Shown: in pieces, positions 49,443 to 60,900 of the stretch
Layout of the letters: each line of letters starts with the position of its first letter
Position numbering within the stretch: the stretch's first letter is position 1
Assembly: GCA_950097015.1 (NCBI GenBank)
Contig: CATNEN010000001.1
Location: forward strand, 3,750,001-3,814,000
From: Macrostomum hystrix
Taxonomy: Eukaryota > Platyhelminthes > Macrostomidae
Length of the DNA: 64,000 nucleotides
Direction: 5' to 3'
Program-made: the position numbers and the translations under genes
Notes under the pieces: generated by a model
Databases searched by the model: none
Seen by the model: the letters and a program-made list of their open reading frames with translations, nothing else
Told to the model about the DNA's origin: nothing

Positions 49443-51905
49443 ATGCGCATGACGGTGGAGCTTCACTTGGGCCAACTGCTTATGCGTGAGTAAATTATCA
49501 GGGACCACTTGGGAGTTTCTTAGAAAACGTTTCCTAGAAACAGTATAGATTGATTCATGGTTCATGGCCAAAAAGTACAGTACGGAAATAGGAAGTTGCT
49601 CGGGGGCTTATCAAAGGTTCATAATTTTATATCCGTGTCTAGCTTTTATTCTGAAGATATCGAGTGACGAAGTATATCAAAATAAGAGCTTTCGATCTGC
49701 TTCCAATAGAAAGCGGTCACTTTTATAATGGAAAAAAACATTAAACTTTTAGTGTGTTACACGAAGTGTATTTTTCGGAGATCACAAGCCTTTTAACCTT
49801 TTTCCAGAGTCATTTAAAATTCACTCTTTCAGTCGTGACCTCAGCCGCGGCCATCAGCAACGTCAACTCTCGCACCTATGACCAGGTGCTGAGCGGCTCA
49901 CTGAATATCAACGACTCCGTGAGCAGCTCTCTGCTGACTGACTCGACTGCTGATACCGACATTCTCTGCGTCACCAGGTGCCAGGAGAAGGCCTGCGCTG
50001 CAGCCATGGTCAGGGACACCGCTGACGGCAGGTGCGAGTGCCAGATACTAGTGATCAACACTGCGGACAAGCAGAACCTGAGCCGCGAGAGCTTCGTGTT
50101 CAGAGAGCTGCGAACTGGCGCCGGTGTGAGGCTGTGGAAGGCCGAGGACTTCGACCGGATGCTGCAGTCGATGACTGTCTTCGAAAGTGAGTGATTATTG
50201 CCTAGCTAAATCCAAGGACTAAAATTAAGTCTAAGGCTGATTCTACGCGAAACATTCATTCAGAAAATGTCTTGTGCCAGTGTTTTAAACCAAATTAATC
50301 CATTTGTGAGCTACACGATGCAGTAGTATGTGTCGAGGACACATTCCTTTGCGGCGAAGCCGCGGAGAGAAGGCTTGGGGGCTTGTCGCGCAATTTAGGG
50401 TCAACCCCCAAGGCACAATGAGTGTACACTGCCTGACGATGAGAAAAAGTAAGGGTAGAAGTACACACCTGTGTGCGTGTGCTCACCCAGGAGTCAGCGA
50501 AATGCGCAGCGGGTCTAATGTCCCCAAATGATGTCCCATTGCTCACAGCCCTCCTGCAATTATACTTTCGAAGTAATAGAATTTGATTTTTTGAACACAA
50601 TTTAGCATTAAAAACTAATGTGAGTGTTTGAGTCCATTTAGTTTAACTGTCAGCTTATGATTTATGAGAGGCTTAAAATGACACAGCTGTTAAATGGGTA
50701 CCCACATTAGCTGGGGTAATTGAGGGTGGGTGTGCCGTCCCCCCAGTCCATGGACTGAACTGCCGTATGCGCAATAGCTGCGGCTGTGCTGTCAGCTGCA
50801 CATCTGGCCCAATTGGGGTAGTACAGAAAAACGAACAGTATATGTTATTTAATCTAACACTGAAGCAATATTTCAGCAACCGGCTCAGGTAGAATCGGTT
50901 CGATCCAGTCCATGAAAGTGCTCAGCACCGGCTGCTACCGCATCGAGGCTCACGGAGCAAGCGGAGGATTCAACTTTAACAAGGCTTACGATCCCGGCAG
51001 CGGAGCCTCCGTTGCTGGAAACTTCACTCTCTATGCTGGATCTGAGCTGGCCATTGTAGTGGGACAAGCTGGCGAGAACGCGTCCGCCGATCGCGGTGGT
51101 TCAGGCGGTGGCGGTGGCAGCTTCGTGTACAATAATAGCACTGACAACCAGCTGCTGCTGGCAGCTGGCGCCGGCGGCGGAGCTTCTTATTACCAGAAAG
51201 GCAAGTGGATGATACTGCGGGACACCACAGCCGCAGCCATTTCGCGGCGCATCTGAAGGCTGCATATTGCAGATCAGTCCATGGACTGGGGGCGGGGAGG
51301 CACAAGCCCTAGGCAAGGCAAGAAAATAGCGGCCCAAAGCAGATGGTATTATAAATAGTTAAAATAATACTAATTCTCTAGGCATGGATGGCTTGTCAAC
51401 AGCAAACGGAGCAGACTCTTGTGTCCAATACTCACCTGAGTATCGAGGAATCGGGGGTACAGGCGGTTTGCCAGGGATTGTCGCTCCGAGTCGCATCATC
51501 TCAGGAGGATCGACGGACGTGCATTCGAGAGGCGGCCCGGGCGCCGGATGGAACGGCAGGGCGTTGACGTACAGTTCCTCCTACCCATTCGATGCCAGCG
51601 GTGGCATGAGCCGCATCGACGGTTGGCTCGGTGGCAGTCGCGGCATCAGTTACACTTCTGGCGACGGCGGCTTCGGAGGCGGCGGTGGTGGCGCCACGGC
51701 CATGCAGGTTCCGAACATCCATAATGGCGCTAGCGGCGGCGGCGGCGGCTACAGCGGCGGCGGAGCTGGCGCAGTCTGTGAATGCGCTGGCGGTGGTGGC
51801 GGCTCGGCTTGCTTCGGCATCGGCTGCGTTGCCATCACCGGAGGAAACTCCAAAGCCAATGGTCGAGTAACGATTAGTTTGGTCAGCCCGGGAGTTTGTG
51901 TGTGA
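49443..51905 (+). CDS. Secreted ALK/LTK-type glycine-rich domain protein, 4 exons
   Basis: Predicted 414 residues. Exons are 49443-49485, 49833-50186, 50877-51200 and 51382-51905; all introns are phase 1 and the frame holds. Joining exons 1 and 2 creates a signal peptide (MRMTVELHLGQLLMLVTSAA). Residues about 22-130 contain a PAN/apple-like Cys pattern (CVTRCQEKACAAAM, CECQ). Residues about 140-410 are the glycine-rich fold of ALK and LTK receptor ectodomains: GCYRIEAHGASGG, SELAIVVGQAG, GGSGGGGGSFV, AAGAGGG, GWNGRAL, GGFGGGGGG, GGGGGYSGGGAG and NGRVTISLVSPG. No transmembrane helix or kinase follows, and the stop comes right after the domain. It is therefore expected to be a secreted binding or decoy-type protein; ligand unknown. 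Intron 3 uses a GC donor (AAAG|GCAAGT). Introns 2 and 3 contain SINE pieces. Confidence 0.82.
50655..50815 (+). mobile_element. SINE fragment in intron 2 of the glycine-rich gene
   Basis: GTTAAATGGGTACCCACATT, GAGGGTGGGTGTGCCGTCC, AGTCCATGGACTGAACTGCC and CAGCTGCACATCTGGCCC match the body of the SINE at 46968-47240 in the opposite orientation. The tRNA head is missing. Confidence 0.75.
51207..51312 (-). mobile_element. SINE fragment forming most of intron 3
   Basis: CCACAGCCGCAGCCATTTCG, CGGCGCATCTGAAGGCTGC and CAGTCCATGGACTGGGGGC match the 3' half of the SINE family. It starts within about 10 bases of the GC donor of a 181-bp intron and makes up most of it. Confidence 0.7.
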
Positions 51906-52112
51906 GCATCTTCTACTGGGGAGCGGAACTTGGAGCAACTTAACGAATAAGATGAGGAGACACGATATATTGGGTTTGAGGGTATCATTGTACTGCATAG
52001 ATGAGCATGTCACAGATTTTTTCGAGAGCTGTATTTCTCATTTATTCCTATTTTACAATATTCGAGACAGCGATAGCCTTTGCCCCTAAACAGTGAAATA
52101 AGCAGCAAGTTT

Positions 52113-53533
52113 AATGGTATGCATCCCCGTAACAATAACGGGCGTTAGTCTATGGCTGTTCTGATTTACTTAGTCCGCTGGGCAGCCTTCACCTTTGCCA
52201 TGAGACTCTAAACCTTAGCATCTAACCTTAGCATCTAACCTTAGCATCTAACCTTAGCATCTAACCTTAGCATTTAACCTTAGCATCTAACCTTAGCATC
52301 TAACCTTAGCATCTAACCTTAGCATCTAACCTTAGCATCTAACCTTAGCATCTAACCTTAGCATCTAACCTTAGCATCTAACCTTAGCATCTAACCTTAG
52401 CATCTAACCTTAGCATCTAACCTTAGCATCTAACCTTAGCATCTAACCTTAGCATCTAACCTTAGCATCTAACATTAGCATCTAACCTTAGCATCTAACG
52501 CTAGCATCTAACCTTAGCACCTAACGCTAGCATCTAACCTTAGCATCTAACCTTAGCATCTAACCTTAGCATCTAACCTTAGCATCTAACCTTAGCATCT
52601 AACCTTAGCATCTAACCTTAGCATCTAACCTTAGCATCTAACCTTAGCATCTAACCTTAGCATCTAACATTAGCATCTAACCTTAGCATCTAACGCTAGC
52701 ATCTAACCTTAGCACCTAACGCTAGCATCTAACCTTAGCATCTAACCTTAGCATCTAACATTAGCATCTAACCTTAGCATCTAACATTAGCATCTAACCT
52801 TAGCATCTAACGCTAGCATCTAACCTTAGCACCTAACGCTAGCATCTAACCTTAGCATCTAACCTTAGCATCTAACCTTAGCATCTAACCTTAGCATCTA
52901 ACCTTAGCATCTAACCTTAGCATCTAACCTTAGCATCTAACCTTAGCATCTAACCTTAGCATCTAACCTTAGCATCTAACCTTAGCATCTAACCTTAGCA
53001 TCTAACGTTAGCATCTAACCTTAGCATCTAACCTTAGCATCTAACCTTAGCATCTAACCTTAGCATTTAACCTTAGCATCTAACCTTAGCATCTAACCTT
53101 AGCATCTAACCTTAGCATCTAACCTTAGCATCTAACGTTAGCATCTAACCTTAGCATCTAACCTTAGCATCTAACCTTAGCATCTAACGCTAGCATCTAA
53201 CCTTAGCATCTAACCTTAGCATCTAACATTAGCATCTAACCTTAGCATCTAACCTTAGCATCTAACCTTAGCATCTATCCTTAGCATTTAACCTTAGCAT
53301 CTAACCTTAGCATCTAACCTTAGCATCTAACCTTAGCATCAAACCTTAGCATCTAACCTTAGCATCTAACCTTAGCATCTAACCTTAGCATCTAACCTTA
53401 GCATCTAACCTTAGCATCTAACCTTAGCATCTAACCTTAGCATCTAAACCTCAACCTTAACGCCAAGGATTCTTTGCCTAGGCAAATATATGAAAATACA
53501 ATCACTAACAAAAAATTGGGGATGCACACCATT
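52113..53533. mobile_element. Inverted-repeat element whose interior is a minisatellite
   Basis: The left end AATGGTATGCATCCCC and the right end, complemented, AATGGTGTGCATCCCC differ at one base. GGTATGCAT also begins the nested Harbinger-type repeat at 31539, and a TTAGTCTATGG subterminal motif is shared with other Harbinger-type ends here. A 2-bp AT flanks the GGT...ACC borders on both sides, a duplication size known in some Harbinger relatives. Between the ends is almost only a 13-bp array (52209-53447). Confidence 0.6.
52209..53447. repeat. Minisatellite, 13-bp unit
   Basis: About 95 copies of TAACCTTAGCATC. Rare variants (AACGCTAGC, AACATTAGC, AACGTTAGC, CACCTAACG) recur as short blocks at about 52497, 52693 and 52811, showing block duplications inside the array. 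Confidence 0.95.
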
Positions 53534-54035
53534 CATTTTTCTAGACATTGATCTTTATTTTAAGGTGACTTTTCAAATTACTAAATAATTTTTCAAGACC
53601 GAAACCAAAGATTGGATGTTTGTTAGACGCTTATCGTAACAACTTTTTGTACTTTAAAAGCTTCGTATTTTTTTTCTTACCCTTTTTGTTTAAATGCTTG
53701 AGTTTTTATAACTTTTCAACTGAGAGAAAAACTTCACTTCTACAGGGTCGATTTATGCTAACAACCTCGCTTCAATAGTTACTAGATTTTTTTTAATATA
53801 ATTTTTTAAGTAATAAAGCAGCTCTCAGAACAATATAAAAATACTCCGAAATTTCCACATCCTCTGTCACATGTGCATTGCCTCAATCATTTCAACCATG
53901 CAAGACTTTTAATCAAAACTCATGAAATAATCTTGGGGCCAAGAAGCTGTCAGTGGTTAGAGTGGTGAGACAATTACACGCTCTAAATTGCTGTCTCAAA
54001 CTCGTGGCGGTAATTAGCTTTCACGTGTAGCCTGA
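53534..54035. other. Spacer between two arrays; possible SINE head
   Basis: AT-rich. GTCAGTGGTTAGAGTGGTGA (about 53950) followed by CTGTCTCAAACTCGTGGCGG resembles a diverged tRNA-like head, just before the 10-bp array. Nothing else recognised. Confidence 0.35.
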
Positions 54036-55570
54036 GGTCAATGGTAGTCAGGGGTAGTCAGGGGTAGTCAGGGGTAGTCAGGGGTAGTCAGGGGTAGTCA
54101 GGGGTAGTCAGGGGTAGTCAGGGGTAGTCAGGGGTAGTCAGGGGTAGTCAGGGGTAGTCAGGGGTAGTCAGGGGTAGTCAGGGGTAGTCAGGGGTAGTCA
54201 GGGGTAGTCAGGGGTAGTCAGGGGTAGTCAGGGGTAGTCAGGGGTAGTCAGGGGTAGTCAGGGGTAGTCAGGGATTGTCAGGGGTAGTGAGGAATTGTGA
54301 GGGGTAGTCAGGGGTAGTCAGGGGTAGTCAGGGGTAGTCAGGGGTAGTCAGGGGTAGTCAGGGGTAGTCAGGGGTAGTCAGGGGTAGTCAGGGATTGTCA
54401 GGGGTAGTGAGGAATTGTGAGGGGTAGTCAGGGGTAGTCAGGGGTAGTCAGGGGTAGTCAGGGGTAGTCAGGGGTAGTCAGGGGTAGTCAGGGGTAGTCA
54501 GGGGTAGTCAGGGGTAGTCAGGGGTAGTCAGGGGTAGTCAGGGGTAGTCAGGGGTAGTCAGGGGTAGTCAGGGATTGTCAGGGGTAGTGAGGAATTGTGA
54601 GGGGTAGTCAGGGGTAGTCAGGGGTAGTCAGGGGTAGTCAGGGGTAGTCAGGGGTAGTCAGGGGTAGTCAGGGGTAGTCAGGGGTAGTCAGGGATTGTCA
54701 GGGGTAGTGAGGAATTGTGAGGGGTAGTCAGGGGTAGTCAGGGGTAGTCAGGGGTAGTCAGGGGTAGTCAGGGGTAGTCAGGGGTAGTCAGGGTAGTCAG
54801 GGGTAGTCAGGGTAGTCAGGGTAGTCAGGGGTAGTCAGGGGTAGTCAGGGTAGTCAGGGGTAGTCAGGGGTAGTCAGGGGTAGTCAGGGTAGTCAGGGGT
54901 AGTCAGGGTAGTCAGGGTAGTCAGGGGTAGTCAGGGATTGTCAGGGGTAGTCAGGGGTAGTCAGGGGTAGTCAGGGGTAGTCAGGGGTAGTCAGGGGTAG
55001 TCAGGGATTGTCAGGGGTAGTGAGGAATTGTCAGGGGTAGTCAGGGTAGTCAGGGGTAGTCAGGGGTAGTCAGGGGTAGTCAGGGGTAGTCAGGGGTAGT
55101 CAGGGTAGTCAGGGGTAGTCAGGGTAGTCAGGGTAGTCAGGGGTAGTCAGGGATTGTCAGGGGTAGTCAGGGTAGTCAGGGGTAGTCAGGGTAGTCAGGG
55201 GTAGTCAGGGGTAGTCAGGGATTGTCAGGGGTAGTCAGGGTAGTCAGGGGTAGTCAGGGATTGTCAGGGGTAGTCAGGGTAGTCAGGGTAGTCAGGGGTA
55301 GTCAGGGTAGTCAGGGGTAGTCAGGGGTAGTCAAGGGTAGTCAGGGGTAGTCAGGGTAGTCAGGGTAGTCAGGGGTAGTCAGGGGTAGTCAGGGGTAGTC
55401 AGGGATTGTCAGGGGTAGTCAGGGGTAGTCAGGGGTAGTCAGGGGTAGTCAGGGGTAGTCAGGGTAGTCAGGGATTGTCAGGGGTAGTCAGGGTAGTCAG
55501 GGGTAGTCAGGGGTAGTCAGGGTAGTCAGGGGTAGTCAGGGGTAGTCAGGGGTAGTCAGGGGTAGTCAGT
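54036..55570. repeat. Minisatellite, 10-bp unit with higher-order variants
   Basis: About 155 copies of AGGGGTAGTC, with 9-bp AGGGTAGTC units common after 54790. A four-unit variant block (AGGGATTGTC, AGGGGTAGTG, AGGAATTGTG) recurs at about 54270, 54390, 54570 and 54690, marking higher-order duplications of 120 and 180 bp. Confidence 0.95.
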
Positions 55571-56063
55571 AATGATGGTAGGTAAAGCGGAGTGAGGAGC
55601 GGCAGAATGATTAAGTCGAATTCGGAGTCCTACCAGGAGTTGTCGAAAGATTGGGGAGGGGGAGGGGCGCCAGCGACGGGAAAGGGGGCTTGGGACTGGC
55701 CAATCAGATGCCGACCCAGCCATGCAAACAGGTTTGTGTCGGCCGTCTGATTGGGTGGCCAGCCAACCAGAGGACTCAAGCTCCAGCCGGCACAAGCCAG
55801 CTCTCAGAACCGGCAGCTCACAACACAAACTCGCCAGCGCCCTAGGAGGAAGGAGGAGAAGGGGAAGATGATGGGGAAGAGGAACAAATGACTGTGGAAG
55901 AGGATGGGGAGATGAGCAATGGGAAGCAAGCTCTAAGGGAAGAAGGCAGAGAAGAAGGGGAGATCCCGTGACAGAAAGGGAGTGGTCCTATTGGCTTTAG
56001 TCTAGCCAGTCCCATAGGCCATGAACAGAATTGTTGTGCCTAACCCAAGCAATGTTCAAACGC
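55571..56063. other. Purine-rich unique DNA, no gene recognised
   Basis: GC-richer than most intergenic sequence here, with GGGAGGGGGAGGGGC and AGAAGGGGAGA runs. Short frames at 55556-55828 and 55651-55845 overlap on opposite strands and show no motif. Confidence 0.4.
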
Positions 56064-56357
56064 TGGCATGAAGCTAAGAAAAGGCAAAGCAGACTACTGC
56101 CGTGAGTAGCCCTGGCATGAAGCTAAGAAAAGGCAAAGCAGACTACTGCCGTGAGTAGCCCTGGCATGACGCTAAGAAAAGGCAAAGCAGACTACTGCCG
56201 TGAGTAGCCCTGGCATGACGCTAAGAAAAGGCAAAGCAGACTACTGCCGTGAGTAGCCCTGGCATGAAGCTAAGAAAAGGCAAAGCAGACTACTGCCGTG
56301 AGTAGCCCTGGCATGAAGCTAAGAAAAGGCAAAGCAGACTACTGCCGTGAGTAGCCC
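56064..56357. repeat. 49-bp repeat, exactly 6 copies
   Basis: Six near-identical 49-bp units (TGGCATGAAGCTAAGAAAAG, then GCAAAGCAGACTACTGCCGT, then GAGTAGCCC) with only A/C variation at one site. Too few copies to be an old satellite; probably recent. Confidence 0.95.
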
Positions 56358-57065
56358 AAGGTGCGAATGACTCCAAGCTTAGTAGCAGTGGACAAAACAG
56401 AGAAATACGGAAAGACTATAGGCAAAGGGAAGAGCCTGAAGTAAAAGTTATTTTGGAAACATGGGTACCCGGAGCTCACAGCTCCCAGTTTATCACGCAC
56501 TCCCTGGCAAGCTGAACAAATGGTCAATGCTGCAACTTTCAGCCGTCAATGAATTGAGACACGCCTCACAAGGGATTCCTCAAATCACGTCACACGGGTC
56601 TTGGAAAGGTGCTTCTAAGGCTACCAGGAGACCTAAACTATCGCTAAAATATTTTAGATTGAGCGCACCCAGGGAGGAGACCAACTGCAGTTTAGAAGGC
56701 CAAAGTGTCTGGGCAATGTGTCTGGCTATTTCTAACTGGAGTCTGACTAAGGCTCTGAGGGTTAAGCCAGACATTTGTCTATGGAAAGGTCGTTTCGAAG
56801 AAATGTCCAAATAAATCGAGACAGCTCGAATTACAGTGAAGAATCGGGACATGAAGAGACCATTGCTCCGATCTGTCCGGTTGAGTTCTAAAAAATCACG
56901 GTTTGAATGGGAAGAATATCTAAACGAGTGCTACAGTGAACCTGTCGCGTCTCAAATGAACCTTTTAATTAGAACTTAGTCAACAAACCGACTTGCAACT
57001 CTATTTCCATAGCAACTATTCCCTGTTCTACCAAGTAATACTAGCCTTTCCTCATTCCCATAGAC
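56358..57065. other. Unrecognised sequence, possibly retroelement-derived
   Basis: Contains open frames of 117 (plus, 56461-56814) and 90 codons (minus, 56580-56852) without recognisable domains. The mixed composition and a 49-bp tandem repeat at the border suggest decayed mobile DNA, but nothing identifies it. Confidence 0.35.
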
Positions 57066-57069
57066 AATC

Positions 57070-57305
57070 TGTACCCTGCTTGACCAAATGCCGCCCACGG
57101 TCGAAAGTTCGATTCACGACCCACAGAAACATTTTTACCTTTAGCAAGGCACCTAACTCTTCAGTACACCAGTTGTTAAATGTGTACCAGAATTTGCTTG
57201 GGTAATTAGGGGCAGGGTGTGGCTTTCCCCCAGTCCATGGACTGAACAGCCGTACGCAGCCTTCAGTTGCTGCGCTGCGCTGGGTTGTCAGCTGCACATC
57301 TGGCC
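57070..57305 (+). mobile_element. tRNA-derived SINE
   Basis: GTCGAAAGTTCGATTCACGA (B-box region), TTTAGCAAGGCACCTAACTC, CACCAGTTGTTAAATGTGTACC, GGCAGGGTGTGGCTTTCCCC, AGTCCATGGACTGAACAGCC and CAGCTGCACATCTGGCC follow the same order as the full copy at 46968-47240 in the opposite orientation. Confidence 0.8.
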
Positions 57306-57905
57306 TGATTATGGCAGGTGTAATTAATGAAAAATTTGAGAAAGCTTAAAAAACCAATTCGCGCCTTTCAGAATTACAGCAACCATCTTGATTCCGCGAC
57401 TGAAGTAGATGGCCAGCAAATCGAATGACCCGGCTCCACCTGATGAGTATGGCATTGAACATGCTGCAGCGAATGATGACTTGGACATGGTGAAGTTTCT
57501 GGTGCCGACAGTCGCTAACCAAAAAGTGAGAGATCAGTGCTGCAACAAAATTAAGGGCGTAAATTGCACGACAAGCCCTCAAGCCTTCCCTTCGCTGCAA
57601 ATCCCGAAATGAATGCGGCCTCGCCACGGAATCGAGCTCAGGGACCTTGGTGCGAGAGGCAAACGCGTTAACTGCTCTCGTTGTTAAGAAGATTGAATTA
57701 TAAATGGAAATTCGCTTTTCAGAAAGTGCAAACCAATCTCGAAGTTTTTCATTTTCATTGTTAAAGTTGTCTATGGTTATAGTTTTTAACCTATAAATTC
57801 AATATTGTGAAGTTCCTGAGATTATACCTTAGATGATGAAATAATTGCATAGTAAGCTTTTTATCAAGTTGGAAAAGTACAAACACTTCATCGTCAGCGT
57901 CGGCC
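57306..57905. other. Upstream of TTLL gene; one weak ankyrin-like frame
   Basis: A 67-codon frame at 57409-57612 contains EYGIEHAAANDDLDMVKFLV, which looks like half an ankyrin repeat; it may be a stray exon or chance. A tRNA-like piece (GGAATCGAGCTCAGGGACCT to TTAACTGCTCTCG, about 57627-57684) may be another SINE head. Confidence in both is low. Confidence 0.3.
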
Positions 57906-60900
57906 ATGTCACAGACATCGCGATCATCGGCTATGACAGCTTCAACGTCGACAGCGTCAGATCTGTCAAATGGTGACGATAAATTGAAGAAAAACAAAAA
58001 GCCAGGCTTTTTCAGACAGCGTCACAAAGTGCTCTCCCTCCAGGCTGTCGAATTTCTCCTTCCTCTGCTCAGAGCTTATCCGTTAAAGTCCAAGTCGTTG
58101 GTGTTCAGAACCAACTATGACCATCTGCTGGCCAAGTCCTACGTTTGGGTGCCAAAGTCGCCCGGTAATTTTCACGAGATGCTTGGAGTGTAAGTGCTGG
58201 CATGAGCTGCATCCGTCTCATCTCACCCGTGTCTCATCTCACCCGTGTCTCAACTCTCCCGTGTCTCATCTCTCCCGTGTCTCATCTCTCCCGTGTCTCA
58301 TCTCTCCCGTGTCTCATCTCTCCCGTGTCTCAACTCTCCCGTGTCTCATCTCTCCCGTGTCTCATCTCACCCGTGTCTCATCTCTCCCGTGTCTCATCTC
58401 TCCCGTGTCTCATCTCTCCCGTGTCTCATCTCTCCCGTGTCTCATCTCTCCCGTGTCTCATCTCTCCCGTGTCTCATCTCTCCCGTGTCTCATCTCTTCC
58501 GTGTCTCATCTCTCCCGTGTCTCATCTCTCCCGTGTCTTATCTGTTTTTCATCTCGACCTGTCTTACCCATTTGTTTTTCAATAATTTTGCAAATAGTTT
58601 AGCATTTACTACAATTTAAAGTTCTAATAGAAGCAGTAAACCATTTTTTGCCCTTCCATCAGAATCAGCCGGACTGTTGCCTTTTTGGGTTTTGAGGAGG
58701 CTTCGATTGCTACTAAGAAGCAGACTGTGTACAGTTCCATCAGCCAACAAGCTGCAGAGCTAGCTGAGAATGGACTCGACCTGGAAGACTCAAGGCTGTC
58801 CCTTCTGTGGATCAGGCCGCCTGAGTACTCCTGGAATAAGCTGCGTGAGTAATGTTTTGATTTTTATATATTGCGAATTGTGAATTCACTGGATTGTAAA
58901 CACTGTGAACTGTGAATTCCTTGTATCATACATTTTGTGAATTGTGAATTCAGTTTATTGTTCATTCTAAAAATGGGATTCTTTGTGTCTGAGTCGTGAT
59001 TTATGTGAATTTTAAGTAAAGAAGTTTGAATTCTGCATTAAAAATCCATATTTATTTGCGAACACTCAGGCAACTACATTGTTTATCGTCAGTTGGACGT
59101 GCTGCACAGGAACATCGTGAACAAATGGTTGCTGATTAAAAGTCTACGAGAAAATGACCAGAGAATCCATTTTAAGACAAAGGACGACTCAAATTTCGAT
59201 TCCAAATATTTCCTACCGGAAACTTTCAATATGGGTATTGAAATGGACGATTTGATCAATCAGATAGGTTTGTAACCTGAATTGATCGCGAAAATTTTGA
59301 AAAAAAACTAAATTAGAAACTCTAAAAAAAGAATTCTAAAAGTACATTTTCTGCTGATTTGCATTCAATGTCCCTTTTAAATTTTCAGCGAATTCAAAGG
59401 GCACCTACATTGTCAAGAAAGTCAGGTAGGAACAACTGTTATAGGTTTGAACACGACATAAATTCTCAAACCTGTTCTTCAATCAGTCAGAATCCTCTGA
59501 AACCTGTTCTTCAATCAGTCAGAATCCTCTGAAACCTGTTCTTCAATCAGTCAGAATCGTCTGAAACCTGTTCTTCAATCAGTCAGAATCGTCTGAAATC
59601 TGTTCTTCAATCAGTCAGAATCGTCTGAAATCTGTTCTTCAATCAGTCAGAATCGTCTGATATCTGTTCTTTAATCAGTCAAAATCGTCTGAAATCTGTT
59701 CTTCAATCAGTCAGAATCGTCTGAAACCTGCTCTTCAATCAGTCAGAATCGTCTGAAATCTGTTCTTCAATCAGTCAGAATCGTCTGAAACCTGCTCTTC
59801 AATCAGTCAGAATCGTCTGAAATCTGTTCTTCAATCAGTCAGAATCGTCTGAAACCTGTTCTTCAATCAGTCAGAATCGTCTGAAACCTGCTCTTCAATC
59901 AGTCAGAATCGTCAGAAACCTGTTCTTCAATCAGTCAGAATCGTCTGAAACCTGTTCTTCAATCAGTCAGAATCCTCTGAAACCTGTACTTCAATCAGTC
60001 AGAATCGTCTGAAATCTGTTCTTCAATCAGTCAAAATCGTCTGAAACCTGTTCTTTAATCAGTCAAAATCGTCTGAAACCTGTTCTTTAATCAGTCAAAA
60101 TCGTCTGAAACCTGTTCTTCAATCAGTCAGAATCGTCTGAAACCTGTTCTCCAATCAGTCAGAATCGTCTGAAACCTGTTCTTCAATCAGTCAGAATCGT
60201 CTGAAACCTGCTCTTCAATCAGTCAGAATCGTCTGAAACCTGCTCTTCAATCAGTCAGAATCGTCTGAAACCTGCTCTTCAATCAGTCAGAATCGTCTGA
60301 AACCTGCTCTTCAATCAGTCAGAATCGTCTGAAACCTGCTCTCCAATCAGTCAGAATCGTCTGAAACCTGTTCTTCAATCAGTCAGAATCGTCTGAAACC
60401 TGCTCTCCAATCAGTCAGAATCGTCTGAAACCTGCTCTTCAATCAGTCAGAATCGTCTGAAACCTGTTCTTCAATCAGTCAGAATCGTCTGAAACCTGCT
60501 CTCCAATCAGTCAGAATCGTCTGAAACCTGTTCTCCAATCCGTCAGAATCGTCTGAAACCTGCTCTTCAATCAGTCAGAATCGTCTGAAACCTGTTCTTC
60601 AATCAGTCAGAATCGTCTGAAACCTGTTCCTAAACCAGTCAGAATCTTCCGAAACCTGCTCTTCAATCAGTCAGAATCGTCTGAAACCTGTTCTTCAATC
60701 AGTCAGAATCGTCTGAAACCTGTTCTTCAATCAGTCAGAATCGTCTCAAACCTGTTCTTTAATCAGTCAAAGTCGTCTGAAACCTGTTCTTCAATCAGTC
60801 AAAATCGTCTGAAACCTGTTCTTCAATCAGTCAGAATTGTCAGAAACCTGTTCTTCAATCAGTCAGAATCGTCTAAAACCTGTTCTTCAATCAGTCAGAA

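Noticed and set aside
51501-52013. Ala-rich minus frame over the last glycine-rich exon
   Set aside because: Antisense shadow of Gly-rich codons; the plus frame has the ALK-type motif order.
52209-53447. Telomere-like TAACC repeats
   Set aside because: The 13-bp unit TAACCTTAGCATC is not a telomeric unit and the array is internal, between inverted repeats.
52209-55570. CRISPR-like regular repeats
   Set aside because: The repeats are directly adjacent with no unique spacers, in a eukaryotic context; they are minisatellites.
56461-56814. 117-codon frame as a possible gene
   Set aside because: No recognisable motif, signals or splice context; kept only as part of an unassigned region.
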